49,254 nt of DNA from an uncultured Halomicronema sp. (GTDB lineage Bacteria; Cyanobacteriota; Cyanobacteriia; Phormidesmidales; Phormidesmidaceae), in the NCBI GenBank assembly GCA_937899725.1, contig CALCCA010000209.1, positions 1-49,254 of the forward strand. Direction: 5' to 3'. The notes beneath the pieces were generated by a model. It was not told the DNA's origin. It saw nothing but the letters and a program-made list of their open reading frames with translations, and ran no database searches. The stretch's first letter is position 1. The number at the start of each line of letters is the position of its first letter. Below, piece by piece: positions 36,405 through 44,400 of this stretch. The translations under genes and the position numbers were made by a program.

Positions 36405-36521
36405 GCGCAAACAAACTTTGAAACTCGGTGCTCAGATTAATGCCATGTTGTCTGAGCTGACTTATCATTAGCGCCATCGGCTTTGCAGGATACGGATGAG
36501 CTAAGCGGAGGAACTTAATCA

Positions 36522-37937
36522 ATGAAATTGTCACGAGCCATCATCGCCCTTTTGGGTGCGACTGCGATTGTGGGAGCACCGCCCTTCTACGGCTGGGCTC
36601 AAGAAGAGCCCGAAGCAACTGAAGAAGCGACCCCAGCTGAAGCCGATGTGCCGTCGCCGGTGGAGTTTTACACCAACGGCGTATCGCTGTTTGAGAATGA
36701 AGAGTACGCAGCGGCGATCACGGCCTTTGATGAAGCGATTCGCCTGCGGCCTGATTATGCCGATGCTTACATGTATCGCGGCGCTGCCTACAAAGCGCTA
36801 GGCGACTTAGATGATGCCATCAGTGACTTTAACGAAGCCATCGAACTCAATCCGCAGTTAGGCCGAGCCTATTTGCTGCGAGCCGAGGTGCACTATGAGT
36901 TAGGCAATGCTCAACAGGCCCTCAGTGACGCCCAACTGGCGCTAGCCCTCGACCCAACACTAGGCGATGCCCGCCTGTATCAAGGGCTGGTGGCGTTGCA
37001 AGATGGCGACAGCTTTACCGCCATTAGCGAATTTACGGCGGCGATCGAGCAAGATCCCGAGCAGCTGGCCGCCTATTTGCTGCGAGGCTTTGCGCACGAT
37101 CAAGAAGAAAATTATTTTGCCGCGATCGCCGATTTTACCTACGTGCTTGATCGCGAAACCGACAACACGATCGCCTACATTGGTCGGGGTGCGGCGTATT
37201 ACCACCAAGGGGAGCTGAGTGAAGCTGAAGCCGATCTCAGCCGGGCCTTAGAACTCAACGATGAGCTGCCCTACGCCTACTACAACCGCAGCTTTATCTA
37301 TTCGTCGCAAAACCGCTTGGGGCCAGCCATTGACGATTTAGATATGGCGATCGACCTGCTGCCTAACTTTACCCGCGCTTACCTCAATCGCGGCCTGCTG
37401 CTGGCGCGACAGGGCAACGACGCGGCAGCGATGAGTGACCTTAACCGCGCCCTGGATTTTGATCCCGATTTGCCGGAAGCCTATCGGGGTCGGGCCGAAA
37501 TTCAGCTGGGTCGAGGCCGCGAAGCCGACGCTGTCAACGACTATACCCAGGCCATCAATCTAGCGCCTGACAGCGCCGTGCTCTACAAGCTGCGCGGTGA
37601 TGCCTATTTGGCAGATGGCAATACGGCCTCAGCTCTCGCCGACTACAACCAGGCGATCGCCCTCGCCCCTGACTATACCGAAGCCTATGCGGTGCGGGCA
37701 GAAGTGTATGCCGAAGTGGGGGATATTCAACGGGCCTACGATGACTATTCGCTCGTGATTTCGCTAGAGGATGATGAGGTTGACCCCGATGTGCTCTACA
37801 AGCGAGGGCTGACGCGCATTCGCCTGGGTGACTCTGCTGGTGCGCGCGCTGACCTCGAAGAAGCCGCTGATCGCTACCTCGAAACCGGTCAGGCTGACGG
37901 CTACCGAGAGACGGTGATTTACCTGCGACAGCTGTAA
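36522..37937 (+). CDS. exported TPR repeat protein
   Basis: 471 residues: signal peptide (about 1-25, cleavage after GWA), an acidic Glu/Ala linker and about eleven consecutive 34-residue tetratricopeptide repeats covering about 45-450. Repeat consensus shows AIxDFxxAIELNPxxxxAYxxRG. Such superhelical scaffolds bind other proteins. AGCGGAGGAA gives a good Shine-Dalgarno about 9 bases before ATG 36522. The DUF3122 gene follows by 11 bases, so the two are surely one operon and both products are exported, which suggests a joint role. Confidence 0.88.
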   Translation: MKLSRAIIALLGATAIVGAPPFYGWAQEEPEATEEATPAEADVPSPVEFYTNGVSLFENEEYAAAITAFDEAIRLRPDYADAYMYRGAAYKALGDLDDAISDFNEAIELNPQLGRAYLLRAEVHYELGNAQQALSDAQLALALDPTLGDARLYQGLVALQDGDSFTAISEFTAAIEQDPEQLAAYLLRGFAHDQEENYFAAIADFTYVLDRETDNTIAYIGRGAAYYHQGELSEAEADLSRALELNDELPYAYYNRSFIYSSQNRLGPAIDDLDMAIDLLPNFTRAYLNRGLLLARQGNDAAAMSDLNRALDFDPDLPEAYRGRAEIQLGRGREADAVNDYTQAINLAPDSAVLYKLRGDAYLADGNTASALADYNQAIALAPDYTEAYAVRAEVYAEVGDIQRAYDDYSLVISLEDDEVDPDVLYKRGLTRIRLGDSAGARADLEEAADRYLETGQADGYRETVIYLRQL

Positions 37938-37948
37938 GTTTCACCGCC

Positions 37949-38503
37949 ATGCTGAATCTCCGTCGATGGCAATACGGGCCAGTACTGCTGCTATCTATTG
38001 TGCTGGGGCTCGGGGTGTGGCTCATTCACCCAAGCCCCGCTCAAGCCAGCGTGCATATCTATCGCGAGCGGCCCGGTCAGGTCACCGTGAGATCGCGGCA
38101 AAGTCTGCGTGACTATGATGATCGGGCCTGGCAGGCGATCGCTTTTAAGCGCTCTCAAAAGACGGCCCTACAGGGGCTTTACCTGCGGCTAGTGGGGTTT
38201 CCAGACGCGGTGCAGGTGCAAAGCCAGCAGCCGGTGATGCTCTTCGCCCCCACCGGTCAAAGCTGGCAGTTGCCCTGGTTGGTAGATGCCCAAACCCAGG
38301 CATTGCCCCCTAACGTCGGCCAGTATGACTTGCGGCCCTTGCTGGATGAAATTGATCGGCCATTGCCGCTAGAGATGCAGTTGCCAGTCGCGGGGGCGGC
38401 CCCGATCGAACTGGCGATCGCGCCCTTTATTGTCAAAGAGTGGCTGCAGGTTGTGGCAACTGAAGCCTCACCAACGCCAGTAGGTACGCCCCTGGGAAAA
38501 TAA
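37949..38503 (+). CDS. DUF3122 secreted protein
   Basis: 184 residues with a signal peptide/TM (about 10-33, ending PAQAS) and the DUF3122 domain: VHIYRERPGQVTVRSRQSLRD, WQAIAFKR, LYLRLVGFPDAVQV and QYDLRPLLDEI. The family is cyanobacterial, probably in the periplasm or lumen, of unknown function. Second gene of the unit with the TPR protein. Its last 36 bases overlap the end of the convergent membrane-protein gene. Confidence 0.87.
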   Translation: MLNLRRWQYGPVLLLSIVLGLGVWLIHPSPAQASVHIYRERPGQVTVRSRQSLRDYDDRAWQAIAFKRSQKTALQGLYLRLVGFPDAVQVQSQQPVMLFAPTGQSWQLPWLVDAQTQALPPNVGQYDLRPLLDEIDRPLPLEMQLPVAGAAPIELAIAPFIVKEWLQVVATEASPTPVGTPLGK

Positions 38504-38893
38504 CCCCAACATGAGCCCGACAAACTGCAGGTAGCTCAGCCCCACAAACAATGTCGGCACTGGTTGCAAAAAGCCTTTTAGATATAAAACCAGCACCAAA
38601 CAGCCGACCGAGGCCCACAGCGTCGCCCCATCCAGCAGAATGTGGCGAAACCACCGCTCTAGCAAAATCACCGAGAGGGCGCCAATGCCCCCTGCCGCGG
38701 TGAACTGTAGGAGCTGTTGGGTCATGCCGCCACCCACCAAGAGGTTGGTGCCTTGGGGCCAAATCCTAAACAAGCCAAACAATATCAGCAGCAAGGTGAT
38801 ATCGAGTGCTGTCGCCAACAGGATGGTCAATGCGGCATTCTGTAGTAAAGGGAACCAGGGCAGCGACTTGAGTCGCCTCAGGGGATCTCTCAT
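38468..38893 (-). CDS. four-TM hypothetical membrane protein
   Basis: 141 residues: basic start (MRDPLRRLKSLPW) and four hydrophobic segments (about 18-42, 60-78, 88-104, 112-132). I recognise no family. It is convergent with and overlaps the DUF3122 gene by 36 bases, and is divergent from the next small membrane protein with a 36-base gap. Confidence 0.65.
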   Translation of the reverse strand: MRDPLRRLKSLPWFPLLQNAALTILLATALDITLLLILFGLFRIWPQGTNLLVGGGMTQQLLQFTAAGGIGALSVILLERWFRHILLDGATLWASVGCLVLVLYLKGFLQPVPTLFVGLSYLQFVGLMLGLFSQGRTYWRW

Positions 38894-38929
38894 AGGAACC
38901 CATCATCCATCGTCAATTATCTAACCCGT

Positions 38930-39154
38930 ATGGAGCTATTCTATTTCAACACTTTTCCCGAACTCGCGGCGATCGGCTTACCGTTGTCAGTCGTGTTGCT
39001 GCTGCTGCTCCATTGTCTGATGGGGCTACTCGCCGCTCAACTGGCCGATCGCAAAGGGGCTGACCTGGGCAAATGGCTGATCTGGGGCATGATTGGCGGC
39101 ACCGGGGCGCTCGTGACGGCGCTGCGGCTACCGACACAGTCAACTAAAAAATGA
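38930..39154 (+). CDS. small two-TM protein
   Basis: 74 residues. Two hydrophobic helices (about 13-38 and 49-66) are joined by a polar loop AQLADRKGADLGK. The loop-plus-helix pattern (DRKG...KWLIWGMIGG) is seen in small conserved membrane proteins, but no family is recognised. It lies 94 bases upstream of tsaE on the same strand and could be co-transcribed. Confidence 0.6.
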   Translation: MELFYFNTFPELAAIGLPLSVVLLLLLHCLMGLLAAQLADRKGADLGKWLIWGMIGGTGALVTALRLPTQSTKK

Positions 39155-39248
39155 GCCCCCAGTCTGCTACGGGTGAGCGGGAGCTTGGGGCGGCTGCCCG
39201 GCCGGTTGTATCATCAATATTTCCTCCTCACATTGATTGTGTTGACCT

Positions 39249-39740
39249 GTGCCCACAACGCTGACCTTACCGAGCGATCGCACCACCTTTGCCCTGGGCC
39301 ACTGGCTGGGGCAGCACCTGTCGGTTGGCACCGTGTTGCTGTTAGAGGGTGACTTGGGCAGTGGCAAAACCACCCTAACCAAGGGGCTAGGTGCAGGGTT
39401 GGGGATTACCGAAGCAATTGACAGCCCCACCTTTACCTTGATCAATGAGTATCGAGAAGGTCGCTTGCCCCTCTATCACGTTGATCTCTATCGGCTGACG
39501 ACGACCGATACCAGCAGCCTGTTTTTAGAAAGCTACTGGGAAGGGATAGAATACGCGCCGGGGATTATGGCGATCGAGTGGGCTGAACGCCTGCAGTTTT
39601 TGCCGCCGGAGCCGCTCAAAATTGGCCTCACCTATCGACAGCCGACCGGTCGTCAAGTGAGCTTGATCCCCAGTACCGCACTGCAAACATCCTTACTAGA
39701 GGCCCTCACATCCGATGCGATATTGGCTCATGAAGTCTGA
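39249..39740 (+). CDS. tsaE: tRNA threonylcarbamoyladenosine ATPase subunit TsaE
   Basis: A 163-residue ATPase needed with TsaB and TsaD for the t6A modification of tRNAs reading ANN codons. Walker A is GDLGSGKT at 34-41. The family motifs SPTFTLINEY, LYHVDLYRL and IMAIEWAERL follow in order. It starts at GTG 39249, the position of the usual N-terminus. The 3' end overlaps the EVE-domain gene by 26 bases. Confidence 0.94.
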   Translation: MPTTLTLPSDRTTFALGHWLGQHLSVGTVLLLEGDLGSGKTTLTKGLGAGLGITEAIDSPTFTLINEYREGRLPLYHVDLYRLTTTDTSSLFLESYWEGIEYAPGIMAIEWAERLQFLPPEPLKIGLTYRQPTGRQVSLIPSTALQTSLLEALTSDAILAHEV

Positions 39741-40173
39741 ACCTGACGTCTATAGCATCGCCGATTTGGCGAAAGATCCGGAAGAGATTTGGGATGGCGT
39801 CCGCAACTATCAGGCTCGCAACTTTTTGCGCGCAATGGCCGTGGGCGATCAGGCCTTCTTCTATCACTCCAACACCAAGCCGCCGGGCATTGTCGGCCTG
39901 ATGCAGATTATTGAAGCGGATATTGTTGACCCGACCCAGTTTGACTCAGCCAATAAATATTACGACCCCAAATCAGAACCCGAAAATCCCCGGTGGCGCA
40001 CGGTTAAAGTCGGCTATGGTGAAACGTTTCCGCAGTCAATCACTCTCGATACCTTAAAGGCCACCTTTAGCCCTGAAGAATTGCTGGTCGTCAAGCGTGG
40101 CAATCGGCTTTCGGTCATGCCCGTAGATGGGCCCATCGCCACTCGCCTACTAGCGATGGGCCGCCAGGGGTAG
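39715..40173 (+). CDS. EVE-domain protein
   Basis: 152 residues covering a whole EVE domain, a PUA-like fold related to YTH that binds modified bases. Signatures: YWLMKSEPDVYSI at the start, WDGVRNYQARNFLRAM, GDQAFFYHSNTKPPGIVG and YYDPKSEPENPRW. The bacterial role is not settled; a link to modified nucleic acids is likely. It overlaps the end of tsaE, a tRNA-modification gene, by 26 bases, so the two are translationally coupled. Confidence 0.92.
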   Translation: MRYWLMKSEPDVYSIADLAKDPEEIWDGVRNYQARNFLRAMAVGDQAFFYHSNTKPPGIVGLMQIIEADIVDPTQFDSANKYYDPKSEPENPRWRTVKVGYGETFPQSITLDTLKATFSPEELLVVKRGNRLSVMPVDGPIATRLLAMGRQG

Positions 40174-40375
40174 CCCCTAGCAGCATCCTCAGCTCCTGCC
40201 TCAAGGATGAACTTTACGGATACTGCTTGAGAACGCGGGGGCAGCCAGGCGCAAGGGCGCCAGAGGGATCGAATAATTTCGGATGTCTGACAGGCCGGGG
40301 CATGGAGTCTTCGTCACCCAAGGGGACTTGCCTCTCAGTCCTAACCGGTCAGAGCGCGTTCACCAGCGACAGTGC

Positions 40376-40612
40376 CTACAGCTTGGCGTGAGAACCATCA
40401 CAGAACGGAGCATTGCCAGTCTGTTTGCACTGGCATAAGGCAACTTGTTTTTTCTCTTCAATGGTGAACTTCATCGGGGTGAAGCCGGTGTCTTGGTGAG
40501 CCCCATTGCAAAAGGGCTGATTATCCGAGTTGCCGCAGGTACAGTACCAATAGTCTTTCGCTTCTAGCTCCATCACTTTGGGCTGCTTAGCCGCAATGTT
40601 GGGGTTATCCAT
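40376..40612 (-). CDS. double-CDGSH iron-sulfur protein
   Basis: 78 residues with two CDGSH-type [2Fe-2S] sites. The first is Cys 24, Cys 26, Cys 35, His 39 (CTCGNSDNQPFCNGAH); the second is Cys 60, Cys 62, Cys 71, His 75 (CQCKQTGNAPFCDGSH). Each has the three-Cys one-His ligand set of the MitoNEET family. No TM, so it is soluble; a role in electron or cluster transfer is likely. ATG 40612 is chosen, with AGGAG about 12 bases before it; a longer frame upstream looks non-coding. Singleton. Confidence 0.92.
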   Translation of the reverse strand: MDNPNIAAKQPKVMELEAKDYWYCTCGNSDNQPFCNGAHQDTGFTPMKFTIEEKKQVALCQCKQTGNAPFCDGSHAKL

Positions 40613-40779
40613 CGTGTTCGATTCTCCTCTAGGTGTCAGTGGGCGATCGCCCCGGAAAATGGGGGAGAGGCCGTACCCCACCCCCACACTTTTAGCGCTA
40701 CTGTAACCCCGCTGGCAGCGATCGCATCGCTGGCTAGTGAGATCATCTGTATTGCTAGTGGCAGTCTAGCGAACTCAAG

Positions 40780-41484
40780 TTAAGCGGCCATATCAAACAC
40801 CAGCACTTCGCTATCGTCACCATTGCCGGTGAGCGTCAGCGTGGCTTCATCACTCACCGCCGCGCCATCACCCGCCGTCAGGTCGTAACCGTTGAGATTA
40901 ACCGCGCCTCGGGCCACATGCACCCAGGCCACGCGACCTGGGGAGATCGCCTGAGTCACGGTCTCGGGTGCGCTCAGGTTAGCGGCGTAGAGGTTGAGAT
41001 CTTGGTGAATAGTGACCGAGCCATCACGACCATCGCGAGATCCGACTAACCGCAGCCGACCTTGCTTTTCGGCAGGGGCAAAGTAGGTTTGCTCATAGCC
41101 AGGCTCGATGCCGGTGTGCTCGGGCAGCACCCAGATTTGCAAAAAATGCACGGGCTCAGTCTTAGACGCGTTGTATTCGCTGTGCAAAATGCCGGTACCC
41201 GCCGACATGCGCTGAACGTCGCCAGGGCGAATGATGGAGCCATTGCCGATGTTGTCTTTGTGGGCCAACTCACCGGACAACACGTAGGAAATGATTTCCA
41301 TATCACGGTGACCGTGGGTCGAAAAGCCTTGCGACGGCGTCACCTTATCTTCGTTGATGACACGTAGGGTACCAAAGCCCATGTGAGCAGGATCGTAGTA
41401 GTTGCCAAAGGAAAAGGTGTGGCGACTGTCTAACCAGCCAAAGTTGGCTTTGCCGCGATCGCTACCAGAACGAACTGTAATCAT
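40780..41484 (-). CDS. pirin family protein
   Basis: A 234-residue bicupin. The N-terminal cupin metal ligands are all present: His 57, His 59, His 101 and Glu 103, in STHGHRDME and ILHSEYN. Many bacterial pirins (YhhW type) are quercetin dioxygenases; others act as redox sensors. The C-terminal cupin is the usual degenerate one. ATG 41484 has a perfect AGGAGGT 6 bases before it and a good sigma-70-like promoter. Divergent from a LysR regulator, which probably controls it. Confidence 0.93.
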   Translation of the reverse strand: MITVRSGSDRGKANFGWLDSRHTFSFGNYYDPAHMGFGTLRVINEDKVTPSQGFSTHGHRDMEIISYVLSGELAHKDNIGNGSIIRPGDVQRMSAGTGILHSEYNASKTEPVHFLQIWVLPEHTGIEPGYEQTYFAPAEKQGRLRLVGSRDGRDGSVTIHQDLNLYAANLSAPETVTQAISPGRVAWVHVARGAVNLNGYDLTAGDGAAVSDEATLTLTGNGDDSEVLVFDMAA

Positions 41485-41534
41485 GGAACACCTCCTGAGG
41501 TGGCGTCGAAACTCGGAATATTTCCGATGGCTTT

Positions 41535-41563
41535 ATTATGAATTGAATTACAATAAAAGACAA
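41535..41563 (-). promoter_or_regulatory. promoter of the pirin gene
   Basis: On the minus strand TTGTCT (41558-41563), 17 bases, CATAAT (41535-41540). This leaves a leader of about 45 bases to ATG 41484. It is AT-rich and lies between the divergent pirin and LysR genes. Confidence 0.6.
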
Positions 41564-41576
41564 TACGCAATTTAAT

Positions 41577-41589
41577 AGACAGTTTGTCT
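41577..41589. promoter_or_regulatory. candidate LysR operator
   Basis: The palindrome AGACA-GTT-TGTCT lies 19 bases before the LysR start and just upstream of the pirin -35. Part of it (AGACA) recurs at 41558 within the pirin -35, as expected for recall and activation sites of a LysR protein. Confidence 0.4.
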
Positions 41590-41608
41590 CTTTATCAGCG
41601 ACAATAAA

Positions 41609-42508
41609 ATGGATAAGTTTGAAAGTATGCGCGCCTTTGTCGCGGTGGTTGACGCGGGGGGATTTGCCGCCGCCTCACGCCAGATGGGGCTGTCGCGCTC
41701 GGCGGTCAATAAACTGGTGATCAATCTAGAAAATGCGCTCACCGTGCAGCTGCTGTTGCGCACCACTCGCAAGGTCACCCCCACCCCCACCGGTCTGGCC
41801 TTTTATGAACGGTGTGTCGCGATTTTGGCCGATTTGGCAGAAGCCGAACTCGCCGTTTCACATCTGCAAACAGAACCGAAGGGCCAGCTGCGCATTAATG
41901 CCCCGATGACCTTTGGCACCCGATATTTAGCCCCGGTCATAGCCCAGTTTTTGCAGCGGTATCCAGATCTGCATGTTGAGCTGAGTCTCAGCGATCGCTT
42001 CATCGATCCGATTGATGAGGGGTTTGATCTCACCGTTCGCATTGCGCAGCCCGTGGCATCGGCCAGCTTGATTGTGCAAGAGCTGTTTCCGGCTCCCGTG
42101 ATTTTGTGTGCCGCCCCGAGCTATTTAGCCCAGCGGGGCACGCCCCAGGTCCCCACTGACCTGGCCCACCATCCCTGTTTGGCCTATGGGCACTTAGCAA
42201 CGGATAACCAGTGGCTACTGGTAGAGCCTGAAGGCGAGCACCGCATCAGCGTCAACGGGCCGCTCTGTGCCAACAATGGTGATGTGTTACAGGCCGCCGC
42301 TGTGCAGGGGTTAGGTATCACGCTGCTGCCAGCATTTATTGTGCAGGATGATCTCCAGGCCGGACGGCTACAGCAGCTGATGCCCGCTTACATGGGCCCG
42401 TCGATTTCGGTGTGCGTGCTTTATCCCATCAACCGTCATCTTTCAACGAAGGTGCAGCTGTTGGTGGATTTTTTATCTGCGCAGCTACCGCCAACGGTGA
42501 GGCCATAA
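41609..42508 (+). CDS. LysR-family transcriptional regulator
   Basis: 299 residues, normal length. N-terminal winged helix ([41 protein letters not shown], in parts, about 4-45) reads as a typical LysR DNA-binding domain, followed by [15 protein letters not shown] and an effector-binding domain from about residue 90 ([23 protein letters not shown]). It belongs to the DhcR/aaeR-like group by eye. Divergent from pirin, so pirin is the likely target, with autoregulation. The inducer is unknown. Confidence 0.92.
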   Translation: MDKFESMRAFVAVVDAGGFAAASRQMGLSRSAVNKLVINLENALTVQLLLRTTRKVTPTPTGLAFYERCVAILADLAEAELAVSHLQTEPKGQLRINAPMTFGTRYLAPVIAQFLQRYPDLHVELSLSDRFIDPIDEGFDLTVRIAQPVASASLIVQELFPAPVILCAAPSYLAQRGTPQVPTDLAHHPCLAYGHLATDNQWLLVEPEGEHRISVNGPLCANNGDVLQAAAVQGLGITLLPAFIVQDDLQAGRLQQLMPAYMGPSISVCVLYPINRHLSTKVQLLVDFLSAQLPPTVRP

Positions 42509-42780
42509 TCTCGATGCCTTGAGACAGTGCTAAACCGCACCATTTCATGAAGAATCTCTGCGCATGGATTCAGATTGATTTGCACTAGACAGTGCTCTGA
42601 CACCTTTGCATGATAAAAACGTCAAAAAAACTAAAGACCAAGCCTGCAAGCAAAGTCTTCTGTCATGGGTTTGAGTCAAGCAGTGATCGCAGGATCACAT
42701 CTAAAGACAGAAAAAGTAGTATTTTAAGGCTGTGTATCAACCGGTTTTCGTAACAGCGTTGGATTAGGCAAGTATTTTGT

Positions 42781-43191
42781 ATGTTCAGGCGCAAATCAGC
42801 TCCCCTGCTAACGTATCTCAGCCAGAAGACAGAATTTGAAGGCATCCTCCATGCCGAAGGCATGCTAAGAGTCGATGGCATTGTGCACGGCACCGTTGAT
42901 ATTCAAGGCGATTTAGAGATTTCATCGACGGGCTTGATTGAAGGCCCTGAGGTGCAAGCCCACAACATTGTGGTGCACGGTGTTTTGAAGGCACGAGTGG
43001 TCGCCAAAGGCAAACTCACCCTTAGCCGCACCGCCCGTCTCGAAGGCGACGTCGTGGCTGGGTCATTAGAGATTGAAACGGGTGCTTACTACACCGGCTT
43101 TATTGAAACGCGTGACGTGAAAACCCTGCCGCCGTCGCGAGATATCCCAGAGCTTTACGGGACGGTCGATCCGCCTACCTTCAAGCCCTAG
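42781..43191 (+). CDS. bactofilin
   Basis: 136 residues of the bactofilin family, which self-assemble into beta-helical filaments as bacterial cytoskeleton and help place cell-wall or polysaccharide functions. The central repeat-like beta region (about 17-110) carries FEGILHAEGMLRVDGIVHGTV, IEGPEVQAHNIVVHGVLKARV and RLEGDVVAGSLEIETGAYYTG. Disordered ends, the last Pro-rich. It is preceded by a gap with a small GTGATC-GCAG-GATCAC hairpin (about 42681-42696). Its end overlaps the next convergent gene by 11 bases. Confidence 0.92.
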   Translation: MFRRKSAPLLTYLSQKTEFEGILHAEGMLRVDGIVHGTVDIQGDLEISSTGLIEGPEVQAHNIVVHGVLKARVVAKGKLTLSRTARLEGDVVAGSLEIETGAYYTGFIETRDVKTLPPSRDIPELYGTVDPPTFKP

Positions 43192-43438
43192 GTTCACTGA
43201 CAAACCAGGCGAGCAGACTGATGATGATGATCCCGGTTACCCACGGAGGGGCGATCGTCCAAAAGTGCCAAAAGCTCGGAATGCCGCCCATAAATACCGA
43301 CATCAGCCAGGCGACAAAAATTAAACCGAGACCGGCAATCAAAGTCATATTCTGTAAACGGGGAGTTTCCCCATCATCCCATTGCTGAAAGGTCTTGAGC
43401 GCGATCGCCCCAAATATGCGAGTTTTTACAGTGCTCAT
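43181..43438 (-). CDS. small two-TM membrane protein
   Basis: 85 residues: a soluble start (about 1-28), then two hydrophobic helices (about 30-50 and 62-80) joined by FMGGIPSFWHFWTIAPPW. No family is recognised. Converges with bactofilin, overlapping by 11 bases. Confidence 0.6.
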   Translation of the reverse strand: MSTVKTRIFGAIALKTFQQWDDGETPRLQNMTLIAGLGLIFVAWLMSVFMGGIPSFWHFWTIAPPWVTGIIIISLLAWFVSEPRA

Positions 43439-43570
43439 TTGAGGACAGTTTACAAGGCTGCCTAGCAGAACGGTGGCTTTGCCGCCAGCTGCGGCACCAT
43501 AAAATCAATGGGGAATACTGAGATTAGCAACAGATTCCCGTCTATTTTGTGACTTAACCGTGTGAGGGTT

Positions 43571-44065
43571 ATGAAGATGATGACTCAGTTTATGGCCAGA
43601 CTTCGTCGCCCCCTGGTCGCCGCGAGCGGGTTGGCGGTATTTGCCAGCCTTTCCCCAGTACTGGCCCAATCTGCCAACTTTGATGGCATCACCCTATCGG
43701 CCTATCCGCCAGCTGGTGCCACCGTCGAAGGTCGCACAGTGGGGTCTTACTCCCTGTCTAATATCGCCAGCAGTGATGGCAGTGGCAATCTCTGCGCTGG
43801 GTTTGCCGATACCAACCCCGATCACATTCTGACGCTAGAAAGTGACTTTCCGAGCTTGACGGTCACCGTCAACAGCGGCCAAGACACCACAATATTAATG
43901 CAAGGCCCAGATGATAATTCCGTTTACTGCGGCCAAGATATCAGCCGAGCCAATTTAGATGCTCAGGTTGTTTCCAGCAACTTGCAGGCAGGCACCTATC
44001 GCATCTGGGTCGGAGCCCACAATCAGGGTCAGCGGTTTAGCTACTCGCTAACGGTGGCAGAGTAG
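43571..44065 (+). CDS. secreted PPC-like protein
   Basis: About 164 residues with a basic start and signal peptide (about 1-33, ending VLAQS). The mature part is a beta-rich domain with LCAGFADTNPDHILTLESD, LTVTVNSGQDTTILMQGPDDNSVYC and AGTYRIWVGAHNQGQRFSYSLTV (split). It looks like a pre-peptidase C-terminal (PPC) type or similar beta-sandwich. Two conserved Cys may form a disulfide. Several start codons lie close (43562, 43571, 43577). The message ends at a very strong terminator. Confidence 0.72.
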   Translation: MKMMTQFMARLRRPLVAASGLAVFASLSPVLAQSANFDGITLSAYPPAGATVEGRTVGSYSLSNIASSDGSGNLCAGFADTNPDHILTLESDFPSLTVTVNSGQDTTILMQGPDDNSVYCGQDISRANLDAQVVSSNLQAGTYRIWVGAHNQGQRFSYSLTVAE

Positions 44066-44113
44066 CACTCAACTTGATGCGTCACGGGTTCCCTGGCCAT
44101 CGCCAGCTCTCAT

Positions 44114-44157
44114 CATCCCCCCGACCCGCCAGTGGGTTCGGGGGGATGGTTATTTTT
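44114..44157 (+). terminator. strong intrinsic terminator
   Basis: CATCCCCCCGACCC (44114-44127) pairs with GGGTTCGGGGGGATG (44134-44148, one bulge) over loop GCCAGT, then GTTATTTTT. It lies 48 bases past the secreted PPC-like gene. The rest of the gap to 44400 shows no gene. Confidence 0.9.
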
Positions 44158-44400
44158 GAAGCGCCTTCACACCAGGTCGACCAAGGTCGATAGTGGCCGA
44201 TTGGCTCAACCGGCCCGGCACGAACCAGCGGATATTGTCGTGGCAGCGAGAGGTCATGGTGGGGACACTGCGTATTGGCCGCCTGACTGTCGGGCTGACA
44301 ACTCCGCTCAGCCGACGTTCCTTGAGCAGGGTTGAAAGGATGATCTATAGTCCAGCTTCAGAGGACTAGTATTAGACATGATCGATCGATGGACAGCCTG

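Noticed and set aside
36229-36534. 101-codon minus-strand frame
   Set aside because: Runs straight through the perfect 16-bp terminator and the structured stretch; not a credible gene.
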